Shown piece after piece: positions 31,353 to 39,023 of a DNA stretch of 39,023 nucleotides. Location of the stretch: positions 1 to 39,023 of the forward strand of contig NZ_JOAI01000056.1 in assembly GCF_000717715.1 (NCBI RefSeq), read 5' to 3'. The notes below the pieces were generated by a model. The model saw only the letters and a program-made list of their open reading frames with translations. It was not told the origin of the DNA and made no database searches. Source of the stretch: Streptomyces sp. NRRL B-24484. Lineage in GTDB: Bacteria; Actinomycetota; Actinomycetes; Streptomycetales; Streptomycetaceae. The first letter of the stretch is position 1. The number at the start of each line of letters is the position of its first letter. A program made the translations under genes and the position numbers.

Positions 31353-32321
31353 ATGAGCACCGAAGGCGGCACCAAGGCACTGGTCGCGGCGCTGTCCGCG
31401 AACCTGGCGATCGCGGTCGGCAAGTTCACCGCCTTCGCCTTCACCGGGTCCTCGTCGATGCTGGCCGAGGGCGTCCACTCGGTGGCCGACTCCGGCAACC
31501 AGGTGCTGCTGCTGATCGGCGGCAAGCGGTCCACCCGCGAGGCGAGCGAGCAGCACCCCTTCGGATACGGCCGCGAGCGCTACGTCTACGGCTTCCTGGT
31601 GTCGATCGTGCTGTTCAGCCTCGGCGGCATGTTCGCGGCCTACGAGGGCGTCGAGAAGATCATCCACCCGCACGAGCTGCGGGACTGGGGCTGGGCGGTC
31701 GGCGTCCTGGTCTTCGCCGTGGTGATGGAGGGCTGGTCCTTCTGGACGGCCTTCCAGGAGTCCGCCAAGGCCAAGGGCTCGCTCGGCTGGTCCGAGTACA
31801 TCCGCCGGGCCAAGGCCCCCGAGCTGCCGATCGTGCTGCTGGAGGACAGCGGCGCGCTGATCGGCCTGGTGCTCGCCCTGCTCGGCGTCGGGTTCACCGT
31901 CGTCACCGGCAACGGCGTCTGGGACGGCGTCGGCAGCCTCTGCATCGGCCTGCTGCTGATCGTCATCGCCCTGGTGCTCGCCTCCGAGACCAAGTCGCTG
32001 CTGATCGGCGAGTCCGCGGACAAGGAGGTCGTCGCCGAGATCCGCGACGCGCTGGTCGACCACGACACCGTGACCGACGTGATCCACATGCGCACCCTGC
32101 ACGTCGGCCCGGAGGAGCTGCTGATCGCCGCGAAGATCGCGGTCAACGCCGAGGACACCGCCGCCCAGGTCGCCGCCGCCATCGACGCCGCGGAGGCCCG
32201 GGTGCGCCGCGCCGTCCCGATCGCCCGCGCCATCTACCTGGAGCCCGACGTCTACAGCGCGGAGAAGGCCGCCGCCGGCCCCGACCCGGAGGCCACCCCG
32301 GGCGGCCCCGCCCGGCACTGA
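31353..32321 (+). CDS. Cation diffusion facilitator transporter (SLC30A9-like)
   Basis: A 322-aa inner-membrane CDF-type divalent-metal exporter with about six hydrophobic helices and a C-terminal cytoplasmic domain (about 235-305, VVAEIRDALVDHDTVTDVIHMR). Metal-site motifs are AEGVHSVADSGNQ in helix 2 and LLEDSGALIGL in helix 5. The ED-S-x-A-L form is characteristic of the SLC30A9-related branch rather than of classic ZitB/CzcD proteins, so Zn or another divalent metal is only inferred. The ATG at 31353 has GGAGGGA 12 nt upstream; a GTG 20 codons earlier is less likely. Mannose-6-phosphate isomerase usually lies between this gene and the SIS gene (from memory) but is absent. Confidence 0.88.
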   Translation: MSTEGGTKALVAALSANLAIAVGKFTAFAFTGSSSMLAEGVHSVADSGNQVLLLIGGKRSTREASEQHPFGYGRERYVYGFLVSIVLFSLGGMFAAYEGVEKIIHPHELRDWGWAVGVLVFAVVMEGWSFWTAFQESAKAKGSLGWSEYIRRAKAPELPIVLLEDSGALIGLVLALLGVGFTVVTGNGVWDGVGSLCIGLLLIVIALVLASETKSLLIGESADKEVVAEIRDALVDHDTVTDVIHMRTLHVGPEELLIAAKIAVNAEDTAAQVAAAIDAAEARVRRAVPIARAIYLEPDVYSAEKAAAGPDPEATPGGPARH

Positions 32322-34046
<1,725 letters not shown>

Positions 34047-34088
34047 TCCCGGCCCGCGCCGACCCCGGTCGGCCGCCCGCACCACGAC

Positions 34089-34120
34089 GTGCGCCCGGTG
34101 CCCCCCGGCACCGGGCGCAC
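34089..34120. terminator. Bidirectional terminator between sahH and the sigma-operon
   Basis: GTGCGCCCGGTGCC-CCCC-GGCACCGGGCGCAC, a perfect 14-bp stem with a 4-nt loop, between convergent genes. Confidence 0.88.
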
Positions 34121-34142
34121 GCCCGTTCCCCCCTCGGCCCGC

Positions 34143-35240
34143 TCAGACCGTGCCGCGCTCCCAGGCCGCCGGGTCCGTGCCGACCGTCACGACGTGCGGG
34201 AGCCAGCCCGCCACACCGCCCACCGCGTCCAGCGCGCCGTTGCTCCCGATCTGCACGCACAGCACCAGGCCGTCGCGCTCCCTGCAGGACGCCGGGTCGA
34301 CCGTGCCGCCCGCGCCCGGCACCGCCTGCGTCCGGGGCAGCCAGTCCGTGCCGACCGGCACCACGGTGGTGCTGAACGTCTGCGTCGGCGACACCGAGAC
34401 GGTCAGCCGCAGCCACCAGTCGCCGGCGCCCGACACCGGCCGCAGCAGATCCGCGCCGGTCACCGCGTACGCCGCCGGCACCCCCGTCAGCCGCACCGGC
34501 AGCGGCACCGCCCGACGGCCGAACACCACCTTCTCCGCCACCCGCCGCGGCAGCGCCTCCCGCTGGTCCTGCGGCACCGAGGTGGAGGTCAGCTCCGCCC
34601 ACCGGCCGTCCGCCGTGCGCCAGCGCAGCACCGTCGGCCCGTCCGACGGCACCTCCGAGACCACCCAGAACGCCTCCCGACCGCCCAACGGCGCCGTCGC
34701 CCGGAGCGTCTGGGTCTCACCCGGCTGCTGCTCCAGCTCCGGGGTCACCCCCTTCGGGTAGACGACCAGCGCGAAGCGCATCCCGCCGCCCGTCGCGTCG
34801 CCGGAGGCCTGCACCAGCGGCCCGTTCGCCCCCGACGAGTAGCGCACCGCCCGCACCGGGTCCGGCAGCCAGCCGAAGTCCGCCTCCACCGACAGCGGCG
34901 CGAACCCGTCCGCGACCGGCGCACCGCCCGGCGCGCTCGCATCCGGGCCCGGCGTCCCCGGCGGCCGCGTCACCGAGGGCACCGCCGGCCCACCGCCCGG
35001 CCCGGCCGGACCGATCGGCGAAGCCGGCCCGGCCGAACGGCCGCCGAGGCCCACCGCCACCGAGGTGCACACCAGCAGCACCGCGGCCGTCGCCCCCCAC
35101 ACCGACATCCGCCGCCGGGCCACCCGGCCCCGTCCCCGCCGCACCGCCGCACCCGGGTCCACGGCGCTCGGCGGCGCCGCCGACTCCGCCAGCTCCGCCA
35201 GCCCGGCGACCAGCTCCTGCTCCGACCTGACCCCGCTCAC
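34143..35240 (-). CDS. Single-pass membrane protein coupled to SigE-family sigma factor
   Basis: A 365-aa protein of unknown function. A cytoplasmic N-terminus of about 44 residues (VRSEQELVAGLAELAESA..., basic end RGRGRVARRR) precedes one membrane segment (about 46-66), a Gly/Pro-rich linker (about 68-110) and a large exported domain with no motif I recognise (FGWLPDPVRAVRYSS, MRFALVVYPKGVTPEL, EAFWVVSEVPSDGPTVLRW). The GTG start overlaps the sigma-factor stop as GTGA, so translation is coupled. By position it may be an anti-sigma factor or sensor, but it lacks the HxxxCxxC zinc motif and its cytoplasmic part is short. The stop faces the terminator shared with sahH. Confidence 0.72.
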   Translation of the reverse strand: MSGVRSEQELVAGLAELAESAAPPSAVDPGAAVRRGRGRVARRRMSVWGATAAVLLVCTSVAVGLGGRSAGPASPIGPAGPGGGPAVPSVTRPPGTPGPDASAPGGAPVADGFAPLSVEADFGWLPDPVRAVRYSSGANGPLVQASGDATGGGMRFALVVYPKGVTPELEQQPGETQTLRATAPLGGREAFWVVSEVPSDGPTVLRWRTADGRWAELTSTSVPQDQREALPRRVAEKVVFGRRAVPLPVRLTGVPAAYAVTGADLLRPVSGAGDWWLRLTVSVSPTQTFSTTVVPVGTDWLPRTQAVPGAGGTVDPASCRERDGLVLCVQIGSNGALDAVGGVAGWLPHVVTVGTDPAAWERGTV

Positions 35241-35764
35241 GCCTCCGCCCCTCCCGCCCGAGCAGGGACCACCCGGCGGCGCAGTGCCGCCAGCCCCCGC
35301 GACGTCTGGCTCTTCACATTGCCCGTCGAGCAGCCCAGCACGTCCGCCGTCTGCTCCACCGTCAGATCGCAGTAGTAGCGCAGCACCACCGCCGCCCGCT
35401 GCCGCGGCGGCAGCGCCGCCAGGGCCTGCCGCAGGTCCAGCGACGCGTCCAGGTCCGCCACCACGACGCCCGCGTCCAGCTCGGACCCGACCGTCCGGAT
35501 CCGCCGCCACCACGGCGAGCGCTGCTCCGCCAGGTACGTGTTCACCAGCACCGTCCGCGCGTAGCCGTCCCGGTTCTCCACCCGCCCTGCCCGCGACCAG
35601 TTCGCGTAGAGCTTGGTGACGGACTCCTGCACCAGGTCGTCCGCCCGGTGCCAGTCCGAGCAGAGCAGGTACGCGACCTTCCGCAGCCAGCCCGCCCGGG
35701 AGGCCACGTACTCGGTGAACTCGGCGTCGCGCACGTGTCGCGCGGAACCCGCCGTCGTCCTCAT
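35237..35764 (-). CDS. SigE-family ECF RNA polymerase sigma factor
   Basis: A 175-aa ECF sigma factor of the actinobacterial 'SigE family' class. Region 2 reads EFTEYVASRAGWLRKVAYLL, then DDLVQESVTKLYANWSR and NRDGYARTVLVNTYLAEQRS. Region 4 is LDLRQALAALPPRQRAAVVL, RYYCDLTVEQTADVLGCSTG and NVKSQTSRGLAALRRRV. No extra domains; length is normal. The ATG at 35764 follows a strong purine-rich GGAGGAGGGGG; upstream in-frame codons encode an unlikely Pro/Arg/Gly-rich stretch. It is the first gene of a two-gene coupled operon with a membrane protein and is divergent from the 218-aa protein gene. The family name does not imply orthology to S. coelicolor SigE. Confidence 0.92.
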   Translation of the reverse strand: MRTTAGSARHVRDAEFTEYVASRAGWLRKVAYLLCSDWHRADDLVQESVTKLYANWSRAGRVENRDGYARTVLVNTYLAEQRSPWWRRIRTVGSELDAGVVVADLDASLDLRQALAALPPRQRAAVVLRYYCDLTVEQTADVLGCSTGNVKSQTSRGLAALRRRVVPARAGGAEA

Positions 35765-35849
35765 CGAAGGCCCCCTCCTCCCTCGTCCCGGCGGTGCGCC
35801 CCGCACCGCCCGACCCCCTAATGCAGCCGGGACCCGGAAAGGTTGCACG

Positions 35850-35855
35850 TAGGCT
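35850..35855 (+). promoter_or_regulatory. -10 element of leaderless promoter of the 218-aa gene
   Basis: TAGGCT, then TCGGGCC (7 nt) and the ATG at 35863. No Shine-Dalgarno and no clear -35. Confidence 0.45.
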
Positions 35856-35862
35856 TCGGGCC

Positions 35863-36519
35863 ATGCCCAACGGCCGCTACTCCCTGCACACCGACACCGA
35901 CACCGGCCCCGCCGGCCACGGCCCCGCCCTGATCGGCGAGGAACGCTTCAGCTGCGCCCCGGGCCCGGCCGGCTGGCGGTACGTCTCCAAGACCTACGCG
36001 CCCGACGGCAGCGTCCTCGCCGCCACCGACCTCACCCTCGACTCCCGCTGCCGCCCGCTGCGCATGGAGGTCCGGTCGGGCGGCTGGCAGGTCCGCGGCG
36101 GCGCGGTCGACGGCGTCGCCTGGGTGCGTGCGGCCGCCGACGACCCGGCCGGGGACAGCGCGGTGGAGGGCCACGACCGGGCCCACGGCTTCACCGGCAC
36201 CTCACCGGCCTTCCTGGTCGCCACCGCCCGGATGCTGCGGCTGGAGGAGGGGGCGAGCACGCGGGTGCGGCTGGTGGAGCTCACCGAACCCGTCCTCGCG
36301 CCGCGCACCGTCGACCAGGGCTGGCAGCTGTCCGCCGTGGACACCCACGACACCGACAGCGGCCCGCTGCTGGTCGAGCGCTACACGGTCGCCGACCTCG
36401 CCACCGGCGAACAGCGGACCGTCCACATCGCCGGGGACGTGGTGCTCTCCGCACCCGGCATCGAGCTGGAGGAACTGGCCTCCCCGCCCAACACCTGGCC
36501 GGACCGCTTCACCGGCTGA
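35863..36519 (+). CDS. Unrecognised 218-aa protein
   Basis: Soluble-looking protein with no signal peptide or membrane segment. It begins MPNGRYSLHTDTDTGPAG and contains GWRYVSKTYAPDGSVLAATD, LTLDSRCRPLRMEVRSGGWQ, RAHGFTGTSPAFLVATARML and LLVERYTVADLATGEQRTVH, a pattern of alternating beta strands suggesting a beta-barrel or lipocalin-like fold (inference only). I do not recognise a family. Base composition matches the neighbours and codon use looks native, so it is very likely a real gene. It is divergent from the sigma factor with 98 nt between the starts and appears leaderless. It is convergent with the RDD gene, 28 nt apart, and no strong terminator is seen there. Confidence 0.78.
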   Translation: MPNGRYSLHTDTDTGPAGHGPALIGEERFSCAPGPAGWRYVSKTYAPDGSVLAATDLTLDSRCRPLRMEVRSGGWQVRGGAVDGVAWVRAAADDPAGDSAVEGHDRAHGFTGTSPAFLVATARMLRLEEGASTRVRLVELTEPVLAPRTVDQGWQLSAVDTHDTDSGPLLVERYTVADLATGEQRTVHIAGDVVLSAPGIELEELASPPNTWPDRFTG

Positions 36520-36547
36520 CGCCGTCGCCCGCCCGCGCCGGGCACCG

Positions 36548-37522
36548 TCAGGCCGGCGGTGCGAAGCCCGTCGAGGGCGGCGCCGGGGGTGCCTGCGGCG
36601 GCTGCGGGGCCTGCGGGGGCGTCTGCTGCGCGGGCTGCGGCGGCAGGGGTGCGTACGGCACGGCCTGCGGGGCCTGCGGTGCGTGGTGGCCCGGAGCCGG
36701 CACGTACGCCACCGCGGGTGCCGGGGCACCGGGGGCCAGGGTCTGCTGGCGGCGGGCCGCCTCGGCCGCCCGCTCCCACTCGCGCCGCTGCCGCTCGGTG
36801 AGGACGGCCGACAGGTAGGCCGCCGGATGCACGCCGTACGGCACGGCGCGGCCCGTCCGCCCGGCGAAGTCGGCCGCGAGCCGCTCCGCCATGTCGGCGG
36901 CCACCGCAGGGTCGAGCTGGCCGAGCCGGCCAAGGAACTGCCGCACCGCCAGCCACAGGCCGTCCGGCACCGCCGAGAAGTCCAGGGCCACCAGCTGCTC
37001 GCCGATCGCGTGCAGCAGCGCCGGCGGAGCCTGCGGCACCGCCGACTGCGCCCGCGCGGCCTGCGGCAGCCGCTCCCGCACCACCAGGGTGCCCGCGAAG
37101 ACGTCACCGAGCCGCCGCCCCTGCGGGGAGACCAGCGAGGTGATCACGGCCACCGCGCCCACCGTCATCTGGATCTCCAGCACCGCCACGAGACCCCGCA
37201 CCAGCGTGTGCCGGAACCGCACCGGCCCGCCGTCCGTCCGGACCACCCGCAGCCCGAGTGCCAGCTTGCCCAGCGAACGCCCGTGGGACAGCGTCTCGAC
37301 CAGGACGGGCAGCCCCAACAGGAAGAACACGCTCAGCCCGAGCACCACCGCCGCGGCGGCCGCCTCGTCCAGGGCCGGCAGGGCGGTGAGGACCACCGTG
37401 CCCGTGATCATCAGCGCGACCGTCTCCACGGCCAGGTCCAGCGCGATCGCCAGCGCCCGGCTGGGCACCTTCGCCGCCCGCAGCCCCAGGACGACGGCCT
37501 CGCCCGTCACCAGGTCGCTCAC
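36548..37522 (-). CDS. RDD-family membrane protein
   Basis: A 324-aa integral membrane protein of the RDD family. The RDD core occupies about 1-170: SRALAIALDLAVETVALM (the R..D motif in helix 1), a second helix pair with AAAVVLGLSVFFLLGLPVLV, HGRSLGKLALGLRVVRTDGG and QGRRLGDVFAGTLVVRERLP. The rest is cytoplasmic: a helical part (about 180-265) and a Pro/Gln/Ala-rich tail (about 265-324). The GTG at 37522 has GGGGGGA 5 nt upstream. It is divergent from the SpoIIM-like gene with 111 nt between starts, a pairing conserved in actinobacteria as I recall. Function is unknown; some RDD proteins are Na+/H+ antiporters. Confidence 0.88.
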   Translation of the reverse strand: MSDLVTGEAVVLGLRAAKVPSRALAIALDLAVETVALMITGTVVLTALPALDEAAAAAVVLGLSVFFLLGLPVLVETLSHGRSLGKLALGLRVVRTDGGPVRFRHTLVRGLVAVLEIQMTVGAVAVITSLVSPQGRRLGDVFAGTLVVRERLPQAARAQSAVPQAPPALLHAIGEQLVALDFSAVPDGLWLAVRQFLGRLGQLDPAVAADMAERLAADFAGRTGRAVPYGVHPAAYLSAVLTERQRREWERAAEAARRQQTLAPGAPAPAVAYVPAPGHHAPQAPQAVPYAPLPPQPAQQTPPQAPQPPQAPPAPPSTGFAPPA

Positions 37523-37633
37523 CGCGTCCCCCCATCCGTTCCGTTCGTGATCCCCGGCGGCCAAACATACGGCCGCCCGCCTCTGGCAAGCTAGGCCAGC
37601 CCCCGCCCTCGCCGCCCCGTGGAAGTGAGCCGC

Positions 37634-38638
37634 ATGGACCTGGACGTCTTCGTCGCCTCGCACCAGGAGGAGTGGCGCCGGCTGGAGACCCTGAGCCGAC
37701 GGCGCCGGCCGAGCGGCGCCGAGGCGGACGAGCTCATCGCGCTCTACCAGCGCGCCACCGGCCACCTCGCGCAGGTCCAGACGGCCGCCCCCGACCCCGT
37801 CCTGGAGGGCCGCCTCACCACCCTCGTCGCCCGCGGCCGCAGCGCCGTGACGGGCGCCCGCACCTCCTCGTGGCGGGACGCCGGCCGCTACTTCACCGTC
37901 AGCTTCCCGGCCGCCCTCTACCGCGCCCGCTGGTGGTGGATCCCCGTCGGCATCGTCTCCCTGCTGCTCAGCGCCCTCATCGCCTGGTGGATCTCCAGCC
38001 ACCCCGAGGTCCGCGCCAGCCTCGGCGCCCCCGACCAGCTCCGTGAGATGACCCGCCCGGGCGGCGGCTTCGAGGCCTACTACTCCGAGCACCCGGCCAC
38101 CTCCTTCGCCTTCCAGGTGTGGACCAACAACGCCTGGGTCGCCGCCCAGTGCCTGGTCTTCGGCGTCCTGCTCGGCGTCCCAGTGCTGTGGGTGCTCTTC
38201 GGGAACGTGATGAACCTCGGCATCGGCCTCGGCCTGATGTCCTCGGCCGGCCGCCTCGACCTCTTCCTCGGTCTGCTGCTCCCGCACGGCCTGTTGGAAC
38301 TCACCGCCGTCTTCGTGGCGGCCGGCGTGGGCCTGCGCCTGGGCTGGACGGTCGTCGACCCCGGCCGCCGCACCCGCGCCGCCGCCCTGGCCGAGGAGGG
38401 CCGGGCCGCGATCGGCATGGCGATCGGCCTGGCCGCGGTGCTCATGGTCACCGGCGCCATCGAGGCCTTCGTGACCCCCTCCGGCCTGCCCACCTGGGCC
38501 CGGATCTCCATCGGCGTCCTCGTCGAGGTGCTCTTCCTCGTCTACGCCCTGGTGCTCGGCCGCCGGGCCGCCGCCTCCGGCGAGCTCGGCGACGTCGAGG
38601 CCGCGGACCGCACCGACCTCCAGCCTGTCGCGGCCTGA
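37634..38638 (+). CDS. Stage II sporulation protein M-like membrane protein
   Basis: A 334-aa polytopic membrane protein of the SpoIIM/DUF95 family. A cytoplasmic N-terminal helical part (1-95, DLDVFVASHQEEWRRLETLS, DELIALYQRATGHLAQVQT) precedes about six membrane helices starting with WWWIPVGIVSLLLSALIAWW. The family signature FQVWTNNAWVAAQCLVFGVL, then GLLLPHGLLELTAVFVAAGV (about 216-236), is clear. In Bacillus, SpoIIM works in septal peptidoglycan hydrolysis during engulfment; in actinobacteria, which do not engulf, the role is unknown. The ATG at 37634 has GGAAG 8 nt upstream; a GTG five codons earlier is possible. It forms a divergent pair with the RDD gene. Confidence 0.9.
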   Translation: MDLDVFVASHQEEWRRLETLSRRRRPSGAEADELIALYQRATGHLAQVQTAAPDPVLEGRLTTLVARGRSAVTGARTSSWRDAGRYFTVSFPAALYRARWWWIPVGIVSLLLSALIAWWISSHPEVRASLGAPDQLREMTRPGGGFEAYYSEHPATSFAFQVWTNNAWVAAQCLVFGVLLGVPVLWVLFGNVMNLGIGLGLMSSAGRLDLFLGLLLPHGLLELTAVFVAAGVGLRLGWTVVDPGRRTRAAALAEEGRAAIGMAIGLAAVLMVTGAIEAFVTPSGLPTWARISIGVLVEVLFLVYALVLGRRAAASGELGDVEAADRTDLQPVAA

Positions 38639-38682
38639 AACCGGCCCGACGCCTGGTACGCTCTTGATCATCCCGAAGACCA

Positions 38683-38711
38683 TTGACGTGGATTTGACGG
38701 GCTAGTAGATT
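38683..38711 (+). promoter_or_regulatory. rRNA operon promoter A
   Basis: -35 TTGACG (38683-38688), 17-nt spacer, -10 TAGATT (38706-38711). This is the best sigma-HrdB-type promoter in the window. Start expected near 38718. Confidence 0.75.
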
Positions 38712-38729
38712 TGAACGGTTGGGACCGGC

Positions 38730-38758
38730 TGGACAACGGCCGGATCCAGGCGTAGTGT
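38730..38758 (+). promoter_or_regulatory. rRNA operon promoter B
   Basis: -35 TGGACA (38730-38735), 17-nt spacer, -10 TAGTGT (38753-38758). The dyad GTGTC-TAC-GACAC (38755-38767) spans the -10 and start site, and GGCTGGAC (38727-38734) is repeated inverted as GTCCAGCC (38769-38776). Confidence 0.65.
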
Positions 38759-38825
38759 CTACGACACCGTCCAGCCAGGCAGAGCGTCCGTTCGGACCGC
38801 CACCCGGCAAGGACAAATCCCGGGA

Positions 38826-38854
38826 CTGACCACTCCGAAGCTTTTGATAAGCTT
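38826..38854 (+). promoter_or_regulatory. rRNA operon promoter C (candidate) with AAGCTT dyad
   Basis: Possible -35 CTGACC (38826-38831), 16-nt spacer, -10 TAAGCT (38848-38853). The -10 lies in a perfect dyad AAGCTT-TTGAT-AAGCTT (38838-38854). Less certain than promoters A and B. Confidence 0.4.
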
Positions 38855-38930
38855 CTGTGCGAAGTCGAAGGAAATCCCCCCAGCGGGAATCCGAGAAACA
38901 AACGGTCGGTAAAACGACCGGGCGCGGATC

Positions 38931-38939
38931 TGATAAGCT
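38931..38939 (+). promoter_or_regulatory. rRNA operon promoter D (candidate -10)
   Basis: TGATAAGCT, identical to 38845-38853 in candidate promoter C; the TAAGCT part would be the -10. A dyad CGGTCG-GTAAAA-CGACCG (38903-38920) lies in the -35 zone, with no consensus -35. Confidence 0.4.
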
Positions 38940-39023
38940 GGGAACACGAAAGAGCGAAACGCCCGGAGGGTCCGCTGGAAGGCGGTCCGAAGGAAGTGTC
39001 CGTTCCTTGAGAACTCAACAGCG
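38940..39023 (+). other. Leader of an rRNA operon (16S rRNA follows outside window)
   Basis: GAAAGAGCGAAACGCCCGGAGG and, at the right edge, GTCCGTTCCTTGAGAACTCAACAGCG form the conserved pre-16S leader of streptomycete rrn operons. It includes the TTGAGAACT BoxA-like antitermination and processing region. The mature 16S gene should begin a few hundred bases downstream; none of it is in the window. Confidence 0.85.

Overview
The window is a very GC-rich stretch of actinomycete chromosome. The whiB gene, the coenzyme F420 genes fbiA/fbiB, the PGRP-type amidase, the dense set of LCP (LytR-CpsA-Psr) proteins and the WhiB-GT-DUF5719-DUF3499-Trm112-SIS-sahH gene order all point to the family Streptomycetaceae (Streptomyces or Kitasatospora). 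It looks like conserved core chromosome. No insertion sequence, prophage, CRISPR array or tRNA gene was seen.

Layout. (1) 1-7.8 kb: the 3' part of an acyl-CoA dehydrogenase gene; a hexapeptide acetyltransferase; LCP protein 1; a SsuE-type FMN reductase behind a 25-codon leader peptide ending in ...SLCRG, which looks like a cysteine-responsive attenuator; and a two-gene MacB/FtsX-type ABC exporter. (2) 8.1-16.4 kb: a cell-envelope glycopolymer region with LCP proteins 2, 3 and 4, a family-2 glycosyltransferase, a WbpD-like sugar acyltransferase and a TIGR03089 protein. (3) 16.5-21.8 kb: a secreted peptidoglycan amidase, a HhH-GPD DNA glycosylase, and a cdo-fbiA-fbiB operon. (4) 21.8-28.7 kb: a 700-base regulatory region holding a near-perfect BldD-type box, then whiB, then a giant polytopic glycosyltransferase with a Tyr/Gln/Gly-rich tail and a DUF5719 membrane-anchored protein. 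(5) 28.7-34.1 kb: a metallopeptidase-like protein, DUF3499, Trm112-like, SIS/PGI-like, CDF transporter and sahH. The phosphomannomutase and mannose-6-phosphate isomerase genes that I recall at this conserved locus in related genera are absent. (6) 34.1-38.6 kb: a SigE-family ECF sigma factor translationally coupled to a single-pass membrane protein, an unrecognised 218-aa protein, and a divergent RDD / SpoIIM-like membrane pair. (7) 38.6-39.0 kb: the promoter and leader region of a ribosomal RNA operon, cut by the window end before 16S rRNA.

How the genes work together. Much of the window serves cell-wall assembly and its developmental control. The LCP proteins attach glycopolymers to peptidoglycan, the glycosyl- and acyltransferases build or decorate them, the amidase trims peptidoglycan, and WhiB with its BldD-type site ties the locus to sporulation. 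Redox, sulfur and one-carbon housekeeping functions (F420, FMN reductase, cysteine dioxygenase, SAH hydrolase) are interspersed. Convergent genes are mostly separated by strong GC-rich hairpins. At least six genes have a TANNNT -10 hexamer 7-8 nt before the start codon, as expected for leaderless transcripts.
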